A stretch of DNA of 35,604 nucleotides, from NCBI RefSeq assembly GCF_959029255.1, contig NZ_CAUFUE010000042.1:1-35604 (forward strand), given 5' to 3'. Origin of the DNA: an uncultured Bacteroides sp. GTDB lineage: Bacteria; Bacteroidota; Bacteroidia; Bacteroidales; Bacteroidaceae. Of this stretch, positions 25,538-33,625 are shown in pieces; position 1 is the stretch's first letter, and each line of letters opens with the position of its first letter. The notes under the pieces were generated by a model that worked only from the letters and a program-made list of their open reading frames with translations, was not told the origin of the DNA and ran no database searches. The position numbers and the translations under genes are program-made.

Positions 25538-28500
25538 AACTTCAAAAACTGACCATAAGAAACCTGGCATCCATAGAAGACGCCGTCATTGACTTTGAAA
25601 ACGGCCCTTTGAGTGAAGAATCCTTGTTCCTGATTTGCGGTGAAACGGGAGCCGGAAAGACAACCATACTTGATGCCATCTGCCTGGCGCTTTATAATGA
25701 TACGCCCCGCATGGACCGTGCGGCAAGCGAAAGATACAAAGATATCACACAGGCATTTTCCAGCAAGAAAGAAGAGGTGTTGATAAACGACAACCGGCAA
25801 CTGATGAGACGAAATACCTGCGAAGCCTGGACCGAACTGGACTTCATCGGCACAAACGACATCCCTTACACCGCCAGATGGTACGTGGCCCGCGCCCGCA
25901 AAAAAGCGGACGGCGCCTTGCAGGATGTGAAGTGGACATTGGAAAACAGAAAAAACTGCGTGCAACTCACCAAAAAGACGGAAATACCGAATGAGATACA
26001 AAATGCCATCGGGCTAACCTTTGAACAGTTCTGCCGCACTACGCTACTGGCACAAGGTGACTTCACCAAATTCCTACAAAGCAAGGAAAGCGAAAAGTCG
26101 GATATTCTGGAAAAGCTGACCGGAACCGCTATCTACTCTGAAATTGGCTCGCGCATCTATGCCCTTACTAAAGAGAAGCGTACGGATTATGAAGAACAGA
26201 ACCGGAAATTGGAGGGTATACATCTCCTCTCTGAGGGAGAGATAGCAGAAATCAACAAGCTGATTTCTGTACAACATACTGAAATTGATCATTTAAACCA
26301 ACGGAAAGGCGTTGCCCTGCAAAAAAGAGAGTGGCTGAAGAAGACAGCAGAGCTGACCCTTCTTTCAGAGAGTCAGAAAAAAGCGTGGGAAGAGAAAAAT
26401 ACCTTGTCGCAATCGGATGATTTCCGGCAGAAAGAGCGATTAATAAACGACTGGCACATCACTTCCGACGCCCGCAATCTATTCTCCTCACTAAACAAAA
26501 GCCATGCGGAGCTGCTAAAAGCGGAAGAGGAAGTCCGGAAACTAAAAGCGGAATTCCTTCTCCTTTGCAAAGGACATATCTGGCTGAAAACACAAACGGA
26601 AAGTCAACAGCAAGAATTGCTTCGCGTGGAAGAATATCTGCAAAAACACGTTTCATCACTTCCGATGTTTGAGCAAAGCCAGTCCATCATTGCCGATTTG
26701 CAAGCATTGCTATCTTCACAAATCCGTTTAAGCAGGTACGAAAAAGAAATGGCTGCTTTGAACAATCAACAACCTCTTCTGGAACAAGAACGTGCCGCAA
26801 AAGAACGAAACCTCCAACTGGAACGCAAAGCAAACCTAGACAAGCAAGCGGAAATAAAGAAACAGAAAACATTGCTTGAGTCAATGCATCAACACATCTT
26901 GCAGGAAAAAAGAAACTCCTTGGAAGCGGACAAGGAGAAACTGTCGAAAGCTAAAACTGCTTTAGCGCTCCTGAAAGAAAAGAAATCGGTAGTAGATGCG
27001 GCAAAAGAGCACCGGCAATCTCTCTATGACAAAATTGCGACATGCCGGGAACAGCAGGACAAGCTACATACAGATTTCAACAGCAAGCAGACAGCATACA
27101 ACGAACTCCGCAAACTCTACGATAAACAAAAAGAAGCGGTAGAAGACTGGGCAAAGGAGGCGCGTGCCCGACTGTCGGTGGGCGACACTTGCCCCGTATG
27201 CGGACAAGCAATAAAGACCCTTTGCAAAGACGAAGACTTTCAGTCCGTCCTGGCTCCTCTTCAGGAATCCCTGACAGCAAAAGAAAAAGAATATAAAGAA
27301 GCGGAACAAGCTCTGAACAACAACGGGACAGAGTTCAATACATACGAAAAACTACTGGCAAACAGTCAGTCGGTCACCCTAAAGGCTCAAGAGGGATATG
27401 ACTACGCATTGAAACATGCTGAAGACCAATGTAACCGGTGCGGTATTCAAAACATCTCCTCCGTTACTGAAGATACCTTGGATACACTCCTGCAAAATAA
27501 CCGACAAAGTCTTGAAAACATCAATCAAAAGTTGAAAGAGGTACAGGGACTTGTAGATTTCATTTCCGCCCTGCAACGTCAAAAAGACCAATTGCAGCAA
27601 GCAATGGAAACAGCCCAAAATCAGCTTACTACAGCCGAGAAGTCTCTTGCCGGACTGCAAAGCAGCATTGCCAACAAGCAGTCTCTGATTAACAACGAAA
27701 AAGAAAACATACAAGTAACCCTGGAACGTGTCACCCCCGCTATTTTGTGGCCCGGCTGGCAACAGGAGTGGAACATCAGCCCCGCTTCTTTCATTGAACA
27801 GTTAAAGCAAGCCGCTACTCATTATAAACGGGAGCAGAACAAGCAAACAGAGTTGGTAACTGCCATAACCTTCGGCAACAAAGAACTGGACAACATATCA
27901 GCAGCCAAAGAAAACATCTGCTCGGCTTTTCCGGAATGGAACCGGGAAACTGTTGAAGAAGCACAAGAAATCAAAAATCCGGAAATGGCATGGAATTCCC
28001 TGAATGCCCGGCTCACCGGATTGAAACAAAATATGCTTTCAACTCAAGAGGTCGTTACAGAGTTGCAGGAGAAATTAACCCGTTTCTATGCCGGACACTC
28101 CGGCTTTGAAGAATCCTATCTCGGCTCTCTCTCTACCTATTCCAATGAGCAGATAGAGCACCTGCGTTCCGGCCTGCAACAACTCAAAGAGGAAATTATC
28201 ACCCGGCAAACGGCCTATCAGCTTACCAAAGAGCAGTTGGAAACCCATCTCCGACAAAAACCGGAAATGGGCGAAGATGACACTGAAGAATCATTGGAAG
28301 CGCAACTCACCGCATGGGAGCAGAAAATAACCGAAAGCAACCAAACCATCGGACAACTAAATGCCTCCTTAAAACAACACGAACAAAATATCGTACTGAT
28401 AAAAGAGGAGAAAGAACGCGCCGACAAACTCCGCGAAGTCTATCTGAAATGGGACCGTCTCTGCAAGTATTTCGGTGATGAGAAAGGGAAAAACTTCCGT

Positions 28501-28953
28501 AATATCGCCCAAAGTTTTGTACTGAAAGAACTGCTCAACGGCGCCAATTTCTATCTGCAACGTCTTACCGACCGCTACGAACTGGAATGTCAGGCAGGTT
28601 CATTGACCATCCTGCTCCGCGACTTCTATCAAGGCGGCACTGCCCGTCCGGCTTGCACCTTGTCCGGAGGAGAAAGTTTTCTTATTTCCCTTTCGCTTGC
28701 CCTCGGGCTTTCTTCCCTCAACCGCCAAAGCCTGTCGGTAAATACTTTATTCATTGATGAAGGTTTCGGCACTCTCAGCAGTGATTACCTGAATACAGTA
28801 ATGGACACATTAGAAAAACTACATCAGATGGGAGGCAAGAAAGTAGGCATCATCAGCCATGTGGAAGGACTGAAAGAGAGAATCAAAACACAGATACAGG
28901 TGAAAAGAATAGACAACTCGAGAAGCGAAATCAGAGTAGTAAATACCCTATGA
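25534..28953 (+). CDS. sbcC: SbcC-type SMC-like ATPase (Rad50 homologue)
   Basis: This 1139-residue ATPase partners SbcD. The Walker A CGETGAGKTT lies at 35-44. Two long coiled coils flank a zinc hook CPVCGQ with Cys553 and Cys556, where two SbcC molecules dimerise. The C-terminal ATPase half has the signature LSGGES (1043-1048) and Walker B FIDEG (1073-1077), with a D-loop-like FGTLSSDYL. The length is typical of SbcC (about 1050-1200). The first codon overlaps sbcD by 4 bases. The complex guards against long palindromes and processes double-strand breaks. It is unlikely to be part of the helicase locus, although it sits next to it. Confidence 0.95.
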   Translation: MKLQKLTIRNLASIEDAVIDFENGPLSEESLFLICGETGAGKTTILDAICLALYNDTPRMDRAASERYKDITQAFSSKKEEVLINDNRQLMRRNTCEAWTELDFIGTNDIPYTARWYVARARKKADGALQDVKWTLENRKNCVQLTKKTEIPNEIQNAIGLTFEQFCRTTLLAQGDFTKFLQSKESEKSDILEKLTGTAIYSEIGSRIYALTKEKRTDYEEQNRKLEGIHLLSEGEIAEINKLISVQHTEIDHLNQRKGVALQKREWLKKTAELTLLSESQKKAWEEKNTLSQSDDFRQKERLINDWHITSDARNLFSSLNKSHAELLKAEEEVRKLKAEFLLLCKGHIWLKTQTESQQQELLRVEEYLQKHVSSLPMFEQSQSIIADLQALLSSQIRLSRYEKEMAALNNQQPLLEQERAAKERNLQLERKANLDKQAEIKKQKTLLESMHQHILQEKRNSLEADKEKLSKAKTALALLKEKKSVVDAAKEHRQSLYDKIATCREQQDKLHTDFNSKQTAYNELRKLYDKQKEAVEDWAKEARARLSVGDTCPVCGQAIKTLCKDEDFQSVLAPLQESLTAKEKEYKEAEQALNNNGTEFNTYEKLLANSQSVTLKAQEGYDYALKHAEDQCNRCGIQNISSVTEDTLDTLLQNNRQSLENINQKLKEVQGLVDFISALQRQKDQLQQAMETAQNQLTTAEKSLAGLQSSIANKQSLINNEKENIQVTLERVTPAILWPGWQQEWNISPASFIEQLKQAATHYKREQNKQTELVTAITFGNKELDNISAAKENICSAFPEWNRETVEEAQEIKNPEMAWNSLNARLTGLKQNMLSTQEVVTELQEKLTRFYAGHSGFEESYLGSLSTYSNEQIEHLRSGLQQLKEEIITRQTAYQLTKEQLETHLRQKPEMGEDDTEESLEAQLTAWEQKITESNQTIGQLNASLKQHEQNIVLIKEEKERADKLREVYLKWDRLCKYFGDEKGKNFRNIAQSFVLKELLNGANFYLQRLTDRYELECQAGSLTILLRDFYQGGTARPACTLSGGESFLISLSLALGLSSLNRQSLSVNTLFIDEGFGTLSSDYLNTVMDTLEKLHQMGGKKVGIISHVEGLKERIKTQIQVKRIDNSRSEIRVVNTL

Positions 28954-29020
28954 ACAGGCATTTGACTGAAGCGACAAATGTTTTTCGGCTCTCAATGGTA
29001 CAAGCGCCTGCATTATTGTG

Positions 29021-29028
29021 TACTTTTG
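29021..29028 (+). promoter_or_regulatory. Likely -7 box of the map-rmuC operon
   Basis: TACTTTTG matches TAnnTTTG and lies 25 bases before the map ATG. The -33 region lacks a clear TTTG. The 100 bases between sbcC and map hold no gene. Confidence 0.5.
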
Positions 29029-29053
29029 CAATACCAAAAAATAAAAGAAACGT

Positions 29054-29908
29054 ATGAAAAAGTTTATGAACGGGGTGCGATTTACTCCGAAAAACTACTC
29101 TGACGAAGTAGAAAGCAAGATTCAACATTATAAAAAAGAAGGGTATAAACTGCCGATGCGAAACGCATTGCGCACCGCAGAACAATTAGCGGGTATTCGC
29201 GAAAGCGCGAAAATCAATACTGCATTGTTGGACTATATCTCCGCAAACATTCGCGAAGGTATGTCTACCGCTGAAATCGACCATCTGGTATATTGCTTCA
29301 CAACAGACCATGGCGCTATCCCCGCCCCCTTCATGTACGAAGGTTTTCCAAAAAGTGTATGCGTCAGCATCAACGATGTAGTGTGCCACGGCATCCCCAG
29401 TACGAAAGAATTCCTTCGTAGCGGAGATATTGTGAATGTAGACGTATCTACCATATACAAAGGATACTTCTCCGATGCATCGCGCATGTATATGATTGGT
29501 GACGTGAAACCCGAAATGCAACGATTGGTGCAAGTAACCAAGGAATGCCGCGACTTAGGCATTCAAGCTGCACAACCTTGGGCACGTCTAGGCGATGTGG
29601 GAGCAGTCATTCAGGAACATGCCGAAAAGAACGGTTATAGCGTTGTACGCGACCTTTGCGGACATGGTGTCGGCATCAAATTCCATGAGGAACCGGATGT
29701 AGAGCACTTCGGCAAGCGAGGTACGGGTATGCTGATTGTACCGGGCATGACGTTCACCATCGAACCGATGATTAACATGGGTACCTACGAAGTCTTTATT
29801 GACGAAGCCGATGGCTGGACTGTATGTACTGACGACGGACTGCCTTCCGCGCAATGGGAAAGCATGATTTTGATTACTGAAAACGGAAACGAGATTTTGA
29901 CGCAATAA
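29054..29908 (+). CDS. map: Methionine aminopeptidase, type I
   Basis: This 284-residue enzyme removes the initiator methionine from nascent proteins. The five metal ligands are D130 (NVDVS), D141 (FSDAS), H204 (GHGVG), E237 (TIEPM) and E269 (WESM), in the usual order. The extension of about 37 residues at the N-terminus (MKKFMNGVRFTPKNYSDE...) precedes the peptidase core beginning at RTAEQLAGIR, and makes it longer than the 250-260 of E. coli Map. rmuC follows 1 base after the stop, so the two are co-transcribed. Confidence 0.96.
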   Translation: MKKFMNGVRFTPKNYSDEVESKIQHYKKEGYKLPMRNALRTAEQLAGIRESAKINTALLDYISANIREGMSTAEIDHLVYCFTTDHGAIPAPFMYEGFPKSVCVSINDVVCHGIPSTKEFLRSGDIVNVDVSTIYKGYFSDASRMYMIGDVKPEMQRLVQVTKECRDLGIQAAQPWARLGDVGAVIQEHAEKNGYSVVRDLCGHGVGIKFHEEPDVEHFGKRGTGMLIVPGMTFTIEPMINMGTYEVFIDEADGWTVCTDDGLPSAQWESMILITENGNEILTQ

Positions 29909-29909
29909 G

Positions 29910-31139
29910 ATGGATATATTGTTACTCATCGTCGGGATAGGTATAGGCATCGTTATCGGCTATTTGGCAGCAGACCGCAAAACATCTGCCCTAAAAGCCG
30001 AAATCAGTGGAAAAGAAAAAGAGATAGCTTTATTGAAACAACAAAAGGAGGAAGCCGAGGCTCTGCACAAGCGCATGAATACAGAGTTTGAAAACCTGTC
30101 CAACCGCATCTTCCAAAGTAAAGCTGAAAACTTTACCAAACTGAATGCCGAACACATCAATAATCTGCTTCGTCCACTTGGAGAAAATCTGAAAGATTTC
30201 AGGGAGAAAGTGGAACAGGTGTACAGTACGGAAGCCAAAGAACGTTTCTCCCTTGGAGAGCGCATCAAAGAGTTGGTAGAACTGAACAATCGTCTCAGTG
30301 AAGATGCCAACAACCTGACCCGTGCCCTGAAAGGTGACTCAAAGATGCAGGGAAACTGGGGTGAAATGATATTGGAACGTCTGCTTCAATCATCCGGGCT
30401 GATTGAAGGTGAGCACTACTTCCGCCAGGAGTTCCTGAAAGACGAACGGGGCGAAGTACTCACCAACGAAGAAAGCGGGCAGAAAATGCAACCGGATATT
30501 CTCATCAAATATCCTGACGAGCGGGAAATGATAATCGACTCCAAAGTATCGCTTACCGCATACAGCGCCTACACATCTGCCGAAGACAAAGAAGAACAAG
30601 CCCGCTGGCTGAAAGCGCACTTGCAGTCGGTTCGCAATCACATTGACGAACTAAGCCGGAAAGATTACTCACGCTATGACATCAAGTCGCCGGATTTTGT
30701 AATGATGTTTATTCCCACCGAAGGAGCTTACCTGCTTGCCATACAGAGCGATACCAACCTCTGGGAATATGCCTACAACAAGAAAGTGGTATTGATGAGC
30801 CCGACTAATCTTATCAGTGCCCTCCGCCTTTCGCTGGACTTGTGGAGGCGGGAGAACCAAGTAAAAAATGTGGAGGCCATCATCAAACGCGGCACATCCC
30901 TTTATGAAAAGATTGTGGGTTTCACCGATACTTTCCTAAGCATCGGCGACCGGTTGAACAGTTTACAGAAAGACTATGACAAGGCATGCAACCAGTTGTC
31001 CGAAGGAAACGGCAGCGTAGTCCGCCAAGCGGAAATGTTGAAGAATATGAGTCTGACACCTAAGAAAAGGATTTCTGCAAGATTGTTGCCGAAAGAAGAA
31101 GAAACGCAGGAGGAAGAAGAAAAGGAAGAGTTGGAATAA
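29910..31139 (+). CDS. rmuC: DNA recombination protein RmuC
   Basis: This 409-residue protein has an N-terminal membrane anchor (LLLIVGIGIGIVIGYLAA), a charged coiled coil at about 30-80, and the RmuC PD-(D/E)XK-like nuclease domain at about 130-330. The domain motifs are GNWGEMILERLL, QPDILIKYPDEREMIIDSK with the catalytic-type Asp/Glu-x-Lys, and FMFIPTEGAY-like MMFIPTEGAYLLA. The tail is acidic (EEETQEEEEKEELE). RmuC limits recombination at inverted repeats. It is the second gene of the map operon. A tandem dyad array follows the stop codon instead of a simple terminator. Confidence 0.94.
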   Translation: MDILLLIVGIGIGIVIGYLAADRKTSALKAEISGKEKEIALLKQQKEEAEALHKRMNTEFENLSNRIFQSKAENFTKLNAEHINNLLRPLGENLKDFREKVEQVYSTEAKERFSLGERIKELVELNNRLSEDANNLTRALKGDSKMQGNWGEMILERLLQSSGLIEGEHYFRQEFLKDERGEVLTNEESGQKMQPDILIKYPDEREMIIDSKVSLTAYSAYTSAEDKEEQARWLKAHLQSVRNHIDELSRKDYSRYDIKSPDFVMMFIPTEGAYLLAIQSDTNLWEYAYNKKVVLMSPTNLISALRLSLDLWRRENQVKNVEAIIKRGTSLYEKIVGFTDTFLSIGDRLNSLQKDYDKACNQLSEGNGSVVRQAEMLKNMSLTPKKRISARLLPKEEETQEEEEKEELE

Positions 31140-31170
31140 AGCGAGTTCATTATAATTCATCAGCGGTGCA

Positions 31171-31263
31171 CCTGCATAGAGCTATGCAGACACTCCGCAT
31201 AGAGCCATGCAGGCACCCTGCATAGAGTTGTACAGATACCCTGCATAGTAGGGCTATTTTTCT
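31171..31263. repeat. Tandem dyad repeats of about 23 bases
   Basis: Four units begin at 31171, 31195, 31217 and 31240, with the core C(C)TGCATAGAG-CTATGCAG. The first has a perfect 8-base-pair dyad CTGCATAG/CTATGCAG with 2 bases between. The second keeps most of it, and the third and fourth decay. The array lies between rmuC (+) and the DUF4469 gene (-), whose ends face each other. A short hairpin (31260-31275, TTCTGCC/GGCAGAA) overlaps its end. It may act as a structured RNA end for both genes. Confidence 0.72.
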
Positions 31264-31277
31264 GCCCCGGCAGAATG

Positions 31278-32072
31278 CTAACCTAAGGGGTTTTCGTTCT
31301 GGTCTTCACCACTGCCGCTATCGGAGCCACCACCATCAGGAGCTTTACCAATATAAATAGTTTTTACAGCACTGTGGGGAGTTTTCAATAGTGTAGAACC
31401 CGAACCGGAGAATTGCGTAGTCAGTTTCAGCTCGTATGTACCATCGGCCAGACCGGAAGGGATAATGAATGTCACTCTTGAAGGGTCGTTCACAACGAAC
31501 AGGTCTTCAGTTATTTTTGTTTCGGTGCCGTCCTGTGCAGTGAGGGTGATACCTACCGAAGCATTTGTACCCACAACTTTTAACCTGCCGCCCGTAAGTG
31601 TAAAAGCACGTCCCGCCGTGGCGCTGGCATCTTGTGCGCGGGTAGATGCATCCTGCACGCCCGCCACATACATGGCTGAGCCTTTCTCACCGATGATACT
31701 TACCGTGGTATTCTTAATGGCGTTCCGCAGGTCGGCGCCGACATTGAAGTTCACTACGATAGAGTTTTTTGCAGGGTTCCAGGCGGAGTTCTCGATGACG
31801 CCACGAAAACTGGCGCTGGCATAGTAGAGACCGGTATTTACGCTATATCCGCTCATGAGCAGACGCTTGATGACACGCTTTTCCAACTCGAAGACGTGCC
31901 GGATGGTTTCTTCACGAAGACCGGAATCTTCGGCTTTCATTTCGGCTATAATGCGTGTCTCGTTGGCGCTTCCGATGGAAACGGGGACAAGAATCATGTC
32001 CTCTTTGTTGTCTACTGTAACGGTATTGTCTGCCAATTGACCGTTAATCTGATACTTGATTTCTTCTGCCAT
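31278..32072 (-). CDS. HU-like/DUF4469-family protein
   Basis: This 264-residue protein has no signal peptide. Residues 1-120 have the pattern of the HU-like DNA-binding fold seen in Bacteroidales (MAEEIKYQINGQLADN, RHVFELEKRVIKRLLMSGYS, VNTGLYYASASFRGVIENSA, NFNVGADLRNAI). Residues about 155-246 resemble the immunoglobulin-like DUF4469 domain (FTLTGGRLKVVG ... RVTFIIPSGLADGTYELKL). A Gly/Ser-rich acidic tail follows (DGGGSDSGSGEDQNENPLG). The function of this family is not known; DNA binding is inferred from the fold. It lies downstream of the fimbrillin genes but is separated from them by a terminator. It is named from remembered sequences only. Confidence 0.72.
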   Translation of the reverse strand: MAEEIKYQINGQLADNTVTVDNKEDMILVPVSIGSANETRIIAEMKAEDSGLREETIRHVFELEKRVIKRLLMSGYSVNTGLYYASASFRGVIENSAWNPAKNSIVVNFNVGADLRNAIKNTTVSIIGEKGSAMYVAGVQDASTRAQDASATAGRAFTLTGGRLKVVGTNASVGITLTAQDGTETKITEDLFVVNDPSRVTFIIPSGLADGTYELKLTTQFSGSGSTLLKTPHSAVKTIYIGKAPDGGGSDSGSGEDQNENPLG

Positions 32073-32098
32073 TGTTTTATGGTTTTAATGATTTATAT

Positions 32099-32157
32099 AA
32101 AAAAGCCCTGCTCCATGTACTTTTTGGGGACGATGCCGACAAAGTGAGGGGCAGAGC
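32099..32157 (-). terminator. Intrinsic terminator of the fimbrillin operon
   Basis: On the minus strand GCTCTGCCCC (32148-32157) pairs with GGAGCAGGGC (32105-32114) with one G-U pair and one mismatch across a 33-base loop. A run of six T follows. It lies 22-80 bases after the last fimbrillin gene and just upstream of the DUF4469 gene, which should therefore need its own promoter or read-through; none is obvious. Confidence 0.65.
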
Positions 32158-32178
32158 GGAATGAGAAATATTTATTTT

Positions 32179-33621
32179 TCAAAATGTAAGAGTTGCGCGA
32201 ACAAGACGACCAGAATTTCTACTATATGCATATACGCCAGTATTTCCCCTTTTCCTCCCTAAACAGTTACTTATATTAGAATCTGTTGAACTGGATATAT
32301 AGTCGCTGTTTGAAATAGGAGCACTACCTGCAACTTTACCTAAAGAGGTATCCAATATATTCAGATTGGAAACAACAAAATCCGCTACTTGCTGGAGCGA
32401 AGGAAAATACCATCCGCTACTTACTCCAGTAGGGGCAGGTGTATAATTTAAGCAATAAGAGCAAGCAGGAAATGAATATCCCCCCGCGATGCCCCCCCGT
32501 AACGCTTTTGTATATTGATATCCTTGATATTCAAACCAAGAAGTATTTGTCCACTTCTGCGAGGCATCGCCCCAGGTTTTATTTGCTTGGTTAAGTGCCA
32601 ATACATACCCATGTATGGCAGAAATTTTTCCTTCGTAATCGGAAACTCTATCTTGGCTTCCCGCTCCCACCTTAAACACTACCCCAATACACGGATTTCC
32701 TGAAAACTGATAGAAGTCTCCACTACCGGGAACAATGCTCCCGTCCTGATAATAAAAATCCCCCACTTGCAGGTTACGGCGTATAGTTTCTCCCCGTTGC
32801 ATATTTATCAAATGATATTTTTCAGCAGTGGTTTTGTCCACAGAAGCCTTATATGAATATGTAATGGATTCTTTCCCGGCCGCGTAGCTGATTTCGGCGG
32901 AAATAGCAGTTCCCGGCGTAGTGATGTATCTGTATGCCGTTGCTGAAAAATGATGTAATTTATTTGAAATATCACTGCCACCGGCACTGACTTTCAGTGA
33001 CAGGGAGCCGACAGGTTCAGAATATTCGTAACCATTATCGGTGATGTAAGCTGTATTTTTGATGTCTATAATGAACAAGGACATTTTGTGTTTTAACGTA
33101 AACTTCATCACAGGTATGGAACCGGCGGCGGTTGTCACACTGCCGGCTCCTGTCATCAAGTCCGAGGCGGTGTAGTCGGCTTGCGCACTTTGGTCATCTT
33201 TTATAGTGAACTTACTGACTATGTCATCCTCGCTTGCAGCATCATCCATTACCGTAGAATAAGGATAGTATGCAAAGTAGGTGACACCCGCATAATTATA
33301 ATGATACATCGGCTTGTCCGCATCCACCGGTTTCCAGCTTGTACCGTCATATTGGTAAGCAATATTCTTTTCCAAAATCACCCCATCCGATGTAATGGCA
33401 AAGATGCCTATCCGGTCGCCGGAGGTGAAACTTGTGGAGTAGCCCGTATCTGTTGCCCGCGTTGTGCTGCCGTCGGCGGAAGCAGGTTCTTCGGTTGCCA
33501 CGAGTACCTGTAATGCCTGACCATGCGCCTCGAGCAGGTCTTCGTCTTCCGTGCATGCGGTTATGGATACAGCCAAAAGCATGCCTGCAATAGAGTAGAT
33601 AATATTTTTCATGATTTTCAT
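32179..33621 (-). CDS. Fimbrillin-family lipoprotein with lectin-like C-terminal region
   Basis: This 480-residue lipoprotein has a signal ending in lipobox ITAC followed by acidic TEDED, consistent with surface export. The start is taken as ATG 33621, 4 bases after the previous gene's stop; ATG 33612 would also keep the signal. The N-terminal half resembles fimbrillin/Mfa-like domains (TSFTSGDRIGIFA, YHYNYAGVTYFAYYPY, MKFTLKHKMSLFII). The C-terminal half has FYYQDGSIVPGSG, CIGVVFKVG, HGYVLAL and GWYFPSLQQV (about residue 400), resembling the DUF1566/Fib_succ_major type. It shares this block with the gene upstream. It is probably a fimbrial tip or adhesin subunit on the cell surface. A terminator follows. 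Confidence 0.82.
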   Translation of the reverse strand: MKIMKNIIYSIAGMLLAVSITACTEDEDLLEAHGQALQVLVATEEPASADGSTTRATDTGYSTSFTSGDRIGIFAITSDGVILEKNIAYQYDGTSWKPVDADKPMYHYNYAGVTYFAYYPYSTVMDDAASEDDIVSKFTIKDDQSAQADYTASDLMTGAGSVTTAAGSIPVMKFTLKHKMSLFIIDIKNTAYITDNGYEYSEPVGSLSLKVSAGGSDISNKLHHFSATAYRYITTPGTAISAEISYAAGKESITYSYKASVDKTTAEKYHLINMQRGETIRRNLQVGDFYYQDGSIVPGSGDFYQFSGNPCIGVVFKVGAGSQDRVSDYEGKISAIHGYVLALNQANKTWGDASQKWTNTSWFEYQGYQYTKALRGGIAGGYSFPACSYCLNYTPAPTGVSSGWYFPSLQQVADFVVSNLNILDTSLGKVAGSAPISNSDYISSSTDSNISNCLGRKRGNTGVYAYSRNSGRLVRATLTF

Positions 33622-33625
33622 TGTT

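Noticed and set aside
17934..28953. Prophage or integrated element including the helicase and sbcCD
   Set aside because: No integrase, transposase, phage structural genes or att-like duplication at a tRNA is visible; sbcCD looks like ordinary chromosomal DNA.
31260..31275. TTCTGCC/GGCAGAA hairpin as an intrinsic terminator
   Set aside because: No T run follows the stem on either strand; it is only mentioned as part of the repeat region.
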